From: a virus
Length of the DNA: 60,945 nucleotides
Virus record (IMG/VR): IMGVR_UViG_3300031784_000032
Coordinates: 1 to 60,945 of that record
Strand: one strand, 5' to 3'
Part shown: one piece after another, positions 58,220-60,945 of the stretch
How the letters are laid out: every line of letters begins with the position of its first letter
How positions within the stretch are numbered: the stretch's first letter is position 1
Notes under the pieces: model-generated
Told to the model about the DNA's origin: nothing
The model's input: the letters and a program-made list of their open reading frames with translations, nothing else
Databases searched by the model: none
Translations under genes and position numbers: made by a program

Positions 58220-58674
58220 TATCTAATCCCTAAAGTTGACTCTAACTGCCACTGCCACTTCTGGTGCATCTCATGTCTTCCAGCAAGGAAGTCTGCAATG
58301 CCTGGTTGGTTGCAGTTTTCTGCAAGCTCAAAAGCATCTGCGTAGCAGTTAGTTACAATACTGTTTGCACTAACTAAAGAATTAATAGACTCAATGGCGT
58401 CTCCGTCAATTCGTTCTTGGTTGATGCAGGTCATCTCGGAAAAGTCAGTTAGAAGATAGGGGGCATTGAATCCTAGCTTTCTAATGTTTTCTGCAAGAGG
58501 ATCAATCGCTGAAGAAGTGTCTTCGTATATTTCTGCAAAGAACGCGTGGAACTGATAAAAGTTAAAACCTTTAATGTTCCAGTGGTGCCCCTGAGAAATA
58601 AAAGACAGAGAAACTACGTCAGACAGTAGATGAGCAAGTTTCTTTGCAAGATCTACGCTAGATGGCTGGTCCAC
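58219..58674 (-). CDS. Dps-like ferritin protein
   Basis: A 151-residue helical protein of typical Dps length. The ferroxidase-type residues H31 (in HHWNIKG), H43, D58 and E62 (IDPLAENIRKLG) match E. coli Dps H51, H63, D78 and E82. The residue at the D67 position is Ala47 with Glu48 next to it. Dps proteins bind DNA and detoxify iron and peroxide. Finding one inside a virion operon between portal and capsid genes suggests packaging with, or protection of, phage DNA. It overlaps the next gene by one base (TAATG-type). The Dps call is by pattern; a general ferritin-like protein is the alternative. Confidence 0.75.
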   Translation of the reverse strand: MDQPSSVDLAKKLAHLLSDVVSLSFISQGHHWNIKGFNFYQFHAFFAEIYEDTSSAIDPLAENIRKLGFNAPYLLTDFSEMTCINQERIDGDAIESINSLVSANSIVTNCYADAFELAENCNQPGIADFLAGRHEMHQKWQWQLESTLGIR

Positions 58675-58676
58675 TA

Positions 58677-60428
58677 TTACTGCCCTTCTTGAGGAGCTAC
58701 TGGTTCTGCAAGACCCGGGGCTTCTGCTGCAGGCTCTTCGGTAGGTGCCTCTGCTCCAGGAGCCACTGGCTGTCCAGCTAGCAATTGCTCAATCTCTGGT
58801 GGCATAGGAGCTACAGAGCTGGCTTGACTTGCTGCGTTAATAAGATCTTTAAGTTCAGGCGCAACCGCTTCTAGCATGCTTTGAGTTAGCTCAGGGGTGA
58901 TCATACCCTTCTCAATTACAAGGCGTAGTGCAAGTTCTGCTGGGCTAGGTGCGTCTGCATCTGAGAATCCGTGCGCGCGTCTCCATGTGTTGTAGGAGAC
59001 TGCCATCTTGTCGAATCCGCTGTCTGCGTCGGTAGCTCTGTCATTTCTGGTTGCTACCTGACTTGGGTCATACCAAACCTGAATCTTGGCTACAGCTTCT
59101 TCGTCATAGCCGTTTGCAATTAGGTATGGACGCAAGTAAACAACAGTCAAAGCGTCAACAATAAGAAGCATTAGAGGTTCGATGTGAGCCTTGTAGAGTG
59201 CTTCGTCAATCTGTAGAGCGTTTGAATACTTAACATTTGCAAGACCTGTTACAACATCCTTAGGGACGTCTAGACCCTGCATGATTCTCTCAAGGACTCG
59301 GTCAGCACGCTGCACAAGGCTGGCGTCAAACGAACGCTCGAACTTAAACTGCTTGATCTTGTCGCCAAGTTCTGCAGGTCCACGAATGATAAGTGGGACA
59401 ACGGCGCTCGCGGAGTCTTCGTCCTTAATCGGAGTGGTCATCGCGTCGATTAGTTGATCTTCGAAGTCGTCAGCAGCTTCCTCGGCGTTATACTGCTCGT
59501 TGTATTCGCCATCTTCATCGTATGGGTAGTCTGGATCCGGAGAAGATGCTACTGACAGTCCGTCTGGCAAGTAGAGAGCACCAGCGTTCAAGCGTGAACG
59601 TGCAGTTGCACGGAAGGTGCGGTTAAGAAGTAGAAGTTCAGCGCAAAGATCGAGTAGACCGCGCAGCGATGAGTCTGACTCTAGTGAGTAACGAGGGTGA
59701 GACTTCCAAATGCGTCCAATAAACGCGTCCTTAGGAAGTTTTATCGCACTTTTTGAAGTTTGGTTGGAAGAAGATCCTGAAACATCGCGAATTGGGCTAA
59801 TGACATAGTTTCCTCTGGAGTCTAGCTGTAGTTCATCTACAGATCTCATGTCCCAGCTCTCTGGAAGACCAGTGCCAACACGTTCTGGAACCTGAACTAG
59901 GTAGCACTCTCCAGTAACCTGAAGATTTAGAGCAGCGTCTTTCAAAAGACCTGCCTGACCACCGTATGCTGAGTTAAGTCTTGCCAATGCGCGCTCAGCG
60001 GCTCTTGCTAGCTGAGGATCTATGTTCGCTGAGATATTTACAGGAACAGGAGCCTCGGCTGGGTTGTCTACAGATGCTGCGTAGATTCGAATACGGGATA
60101 CAACTGCAGCAACAAGATTAAAAGCGTACTTAATTTCGCCAATCGCGTCGTAGTACTCCCAAGCTTCTGTCTGCCAGGACGAAGAAGCGGACTGTCTACG
60201 AGCTTTAAACTGCTCTGCCTCTGTTTTGTCACCAATTTTTATCTGGGCTGCTGCTGCAGTTAAAGCTCTAGGGGTGTTGTAGGCCGCGGGCTCTGCATAA
60301 ACCAAACCGAAAGAATCTACAGAGATGCCTGGAGCAACAGGGGTCGCAGTGCGAGGCACCGAAGCCCTAAAGCGACTGTTAGTAGATTCTCTACGTGTGT
60401 TTTTGCTGTTCTTATTGAAAATTCCCAA
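58677..60428 (-). CDS. Portal protein
   Basis: A 583-residue protein starting at TTG 60428 with GGGAGA close upstream. The conserved portal features are AWEYYDAIGEIKYAFNLVAAVVSRIRIYAA, RFRATARSRLNAGALYLPDG, RVLERIMQGLDVPKDVVTGLANVKYSNALQIDEALYKAHIEPL and an RATDADSGFDKMAVSYNTWR region. These match actinophage portals of the HK97/SPP1 type. The C-terminus is Pro/Ala/Glu-rich. It is the first recognised virion gene at the right side; terminase should lie just beyond the window. Confidence 0.88.
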   Translation of the reverse strand: MGIFNKNSKNTRRESTNSRFRASVPRTATPVAPGISVDSFGLVYAEPAAYNTPRALTAAAAQIKIGDKTEAEQFKARRQSASSSWQTEAWEYYDAIGEIKYAFNLVAAVVSRIRIYAASVDNPAEAPVPVNISANIDPQLARAAERALARLNSAYGGQAGLLKDAALNLQVTGECYLVQVPERVGTGLPESWDMRSVDELQLDSRGNYVISPIRDVSGSSSNQTSKSAIKLPKDAFIGRIWKSHPRYSLESDSSLRGLLDLCAELLLLNRTFRATARSRLNAGALYLPDGLSVASSPDPDYPYDEDGEYNEQYNAEEAADDFEDQLIDAMTTPIKDEDSASAVVPLIIRGPAELGDKIKQFKFERSFDASLVQRADRVLERIMQGLDVPKDVVTGLANVKYSNALQIDEALYKAHIEPLMLLIVDALTVVYLRPYLIANGYDEEAVAKIQVWYDPSQVATRNDRATDADSGFDKMAVSYNTWRRAHGFSDADAPSPAELALRLVIEKGMITPELTQSMLEAVAPELKDLINAASQASSVAPMPPEIEQLLAGQPVAPGAEAPTEEPAAEAPGLAEPVAPQEGQ

Positions 60429-60440
60429 GGGGTCTCCCTG

Positions 60441-60728
60441 TTACTCAGCCTTTGAAGAAATAATACCTACTAGGGCAGATGTCGATAACACTAATGATAC
60501 CACAAACGTGGCATTAGGCACTAAAAGATGTGCCAGAATGAATGCCAAAGACACCCAAAATCCGGTACACCAATTACAGCTTATTAGATAGCCTATCTTA
60601 GTTCCCGGGTCTTGTCTACTCCAGACCCAGTTGCGGAAGCCTTCCAAAATAGTATCTGTTGTAATCAATCGGGTGACTCGGTAGGCAGCCAAAACTAAGA
60701 TAACGTAGGTTAGAATGTCAAGTGTCAT
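60441..60728 (-). CDS. DUF1360 membrane protein
   Basis: A 95-residue protein with two hydrophobic helices: YVILVLAAYRVTRLIT near the start and FWVSLAFILAHLL...FVVSLVLSTSALVGII near the end. The DUF1360 signature AAYRVTRLITTDTI...FR...YLISCNWCTGFWVSL is visible. Family members are small membrane proteins in Bacillus and actinophages, function unknown. The ATG overlaps the TGA of the gene upstream (ATGA), so the two are co-translated. Confidence 0.85.
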   Translation of the reverse strand: MTLDILTYVILVLAAYRVTRLITTDTILEGFRNWVWSRQDPGTKIGYLISCNWCTGFWVSLAFILAHLLVPNATFVVSLVLSTSALVGIISSKAE

Positions 60729-60945
60729 ATCGAATCCTTTATTGAAGAGATAGTTTTATACGCGTTCCAACCCCGAAGGCGGGATCCGCAGCCGCAGTTG
60801 GTGTCTTTTTGAAATGCTAGCATTTTTCCAGACTTAGTTATGATTCTATAGTCGCTTTTTGCGTCTGCTGCTTTTAGGAATAGGTCATATCTCTCTTGAA
60901 ATATGATCTGAGCACCGCTTGGACCATCCTGAGCAACAAATACCG
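60725..60945 (-). CDS. Hypothetical conserved actinophage protein (5' end outside window)
   Basis: Reading the minus strand from the window edge gives an open frame of 72 complete codons that ends in the TGA at 60727-60725, overlapping the DUF1360 start. Visible residues include VFVAQDGPSGAQIIFQERYD, LFLKAADAKSDYRIITKSGK and TNCGCGSRLRGWNAY. The CGCGSRLRGWN ending is familiar from small conserved actinophage proteins upstream of DUF1360 genes. No function is known. The start lies beyond 60945. Confidence 0.7.
   Translation of the reverse strand, partial: VFVAQDGPSGAQIIFQERYDLFLKAADAKSDYRIITKSGKMLAFQKDTNCGCGSRLRGWNAYKTISSIKDSI

Overview
This window is part of the genome of a tailed double-stranded DNA phage with a long, siphovirus-type tail. 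It holds a portal gene, capsid genes, head-tail connectors, paired tail-assembly-chaperone ORFs, a tape measure and tail-tip genes. It also holds a replication module with a family A DNA polymerase, a primase/helicase, a Sak4-type ATPase and a DUF669-type ssDNA-binding protein. The host is probably an actinobacterium. The evidence is a WhiB-like regulator, a DUF1360 membrane protein, a DUF2746-like membrane protein, and connector and tail genes of the kinds seen in actinobacteriophages. Base composition is AT-leaning by eye, so a low-GC actinobacterium such as a freshwater lineage would fit; that is inference. No terminase, lysin, integrase or tRNA gene is visible, so the window is not a whole genome. 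Both ends cut through a gene.

Layout. (1) 1-11218, plus strand: fibre locus. Three genes are built from Gly-X-Thr collagen-like repeats with small inserted modules (one enters from outside the window). Between and after them lie two small proteins, a 994-residue structural protein and an FN3/Ig-repeat protein. (2) 11246-14757, minus strand: a glycosyltransferase-like gene and a prim-pol/SF3 helicase gene. (3) 14955-17934, plus strand: membrane protein, HTH protein, metallophosphoesterase, and a GT2-TPR glycosyltransferase. (4) 17897-28424, minus strand: WhiB-like regulator, UV-damage glycosylase, a third glycosyltransferase-like gene, then SSB, Sak4, RecB/Cas4-like nuclease, SNF2 helicase, RuvC-like protein and DNA polymerase. 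(5) 28427-60945, minus strand: the virion operon, transcribed from the portal side (right) to the tail fibre (left).

The most unusual object is at 49706-57453. A 1,813-residue low-complexity virion-operon protein ends in a textbook -1 frameshift signal: slippery C CCA AAA, a 4-nt spacer, and a 7-bp GC-rich hairpin. The -1 frame runs without a stop into an ORF that has two complete tandem ArdC antirestriction/metallopeptidase domains and no convincing start of its own. A G(L/F)DQ(D/A) linker motif recurs on both sides of the junction. The predicted 2,582-residue fusion could be packaged in the virion and delivered with the DNA.

A second theme is glycosylation. Three putative glycosyltransferases accompany fibres rich in GPT/GAT triplets, the triplet type known to carry glycans in bacterial collagen-like proteins. 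Genes are tightly packed with many TAATG or ATGA overlaps. No gene-free stretch exceeds about 150 bases.
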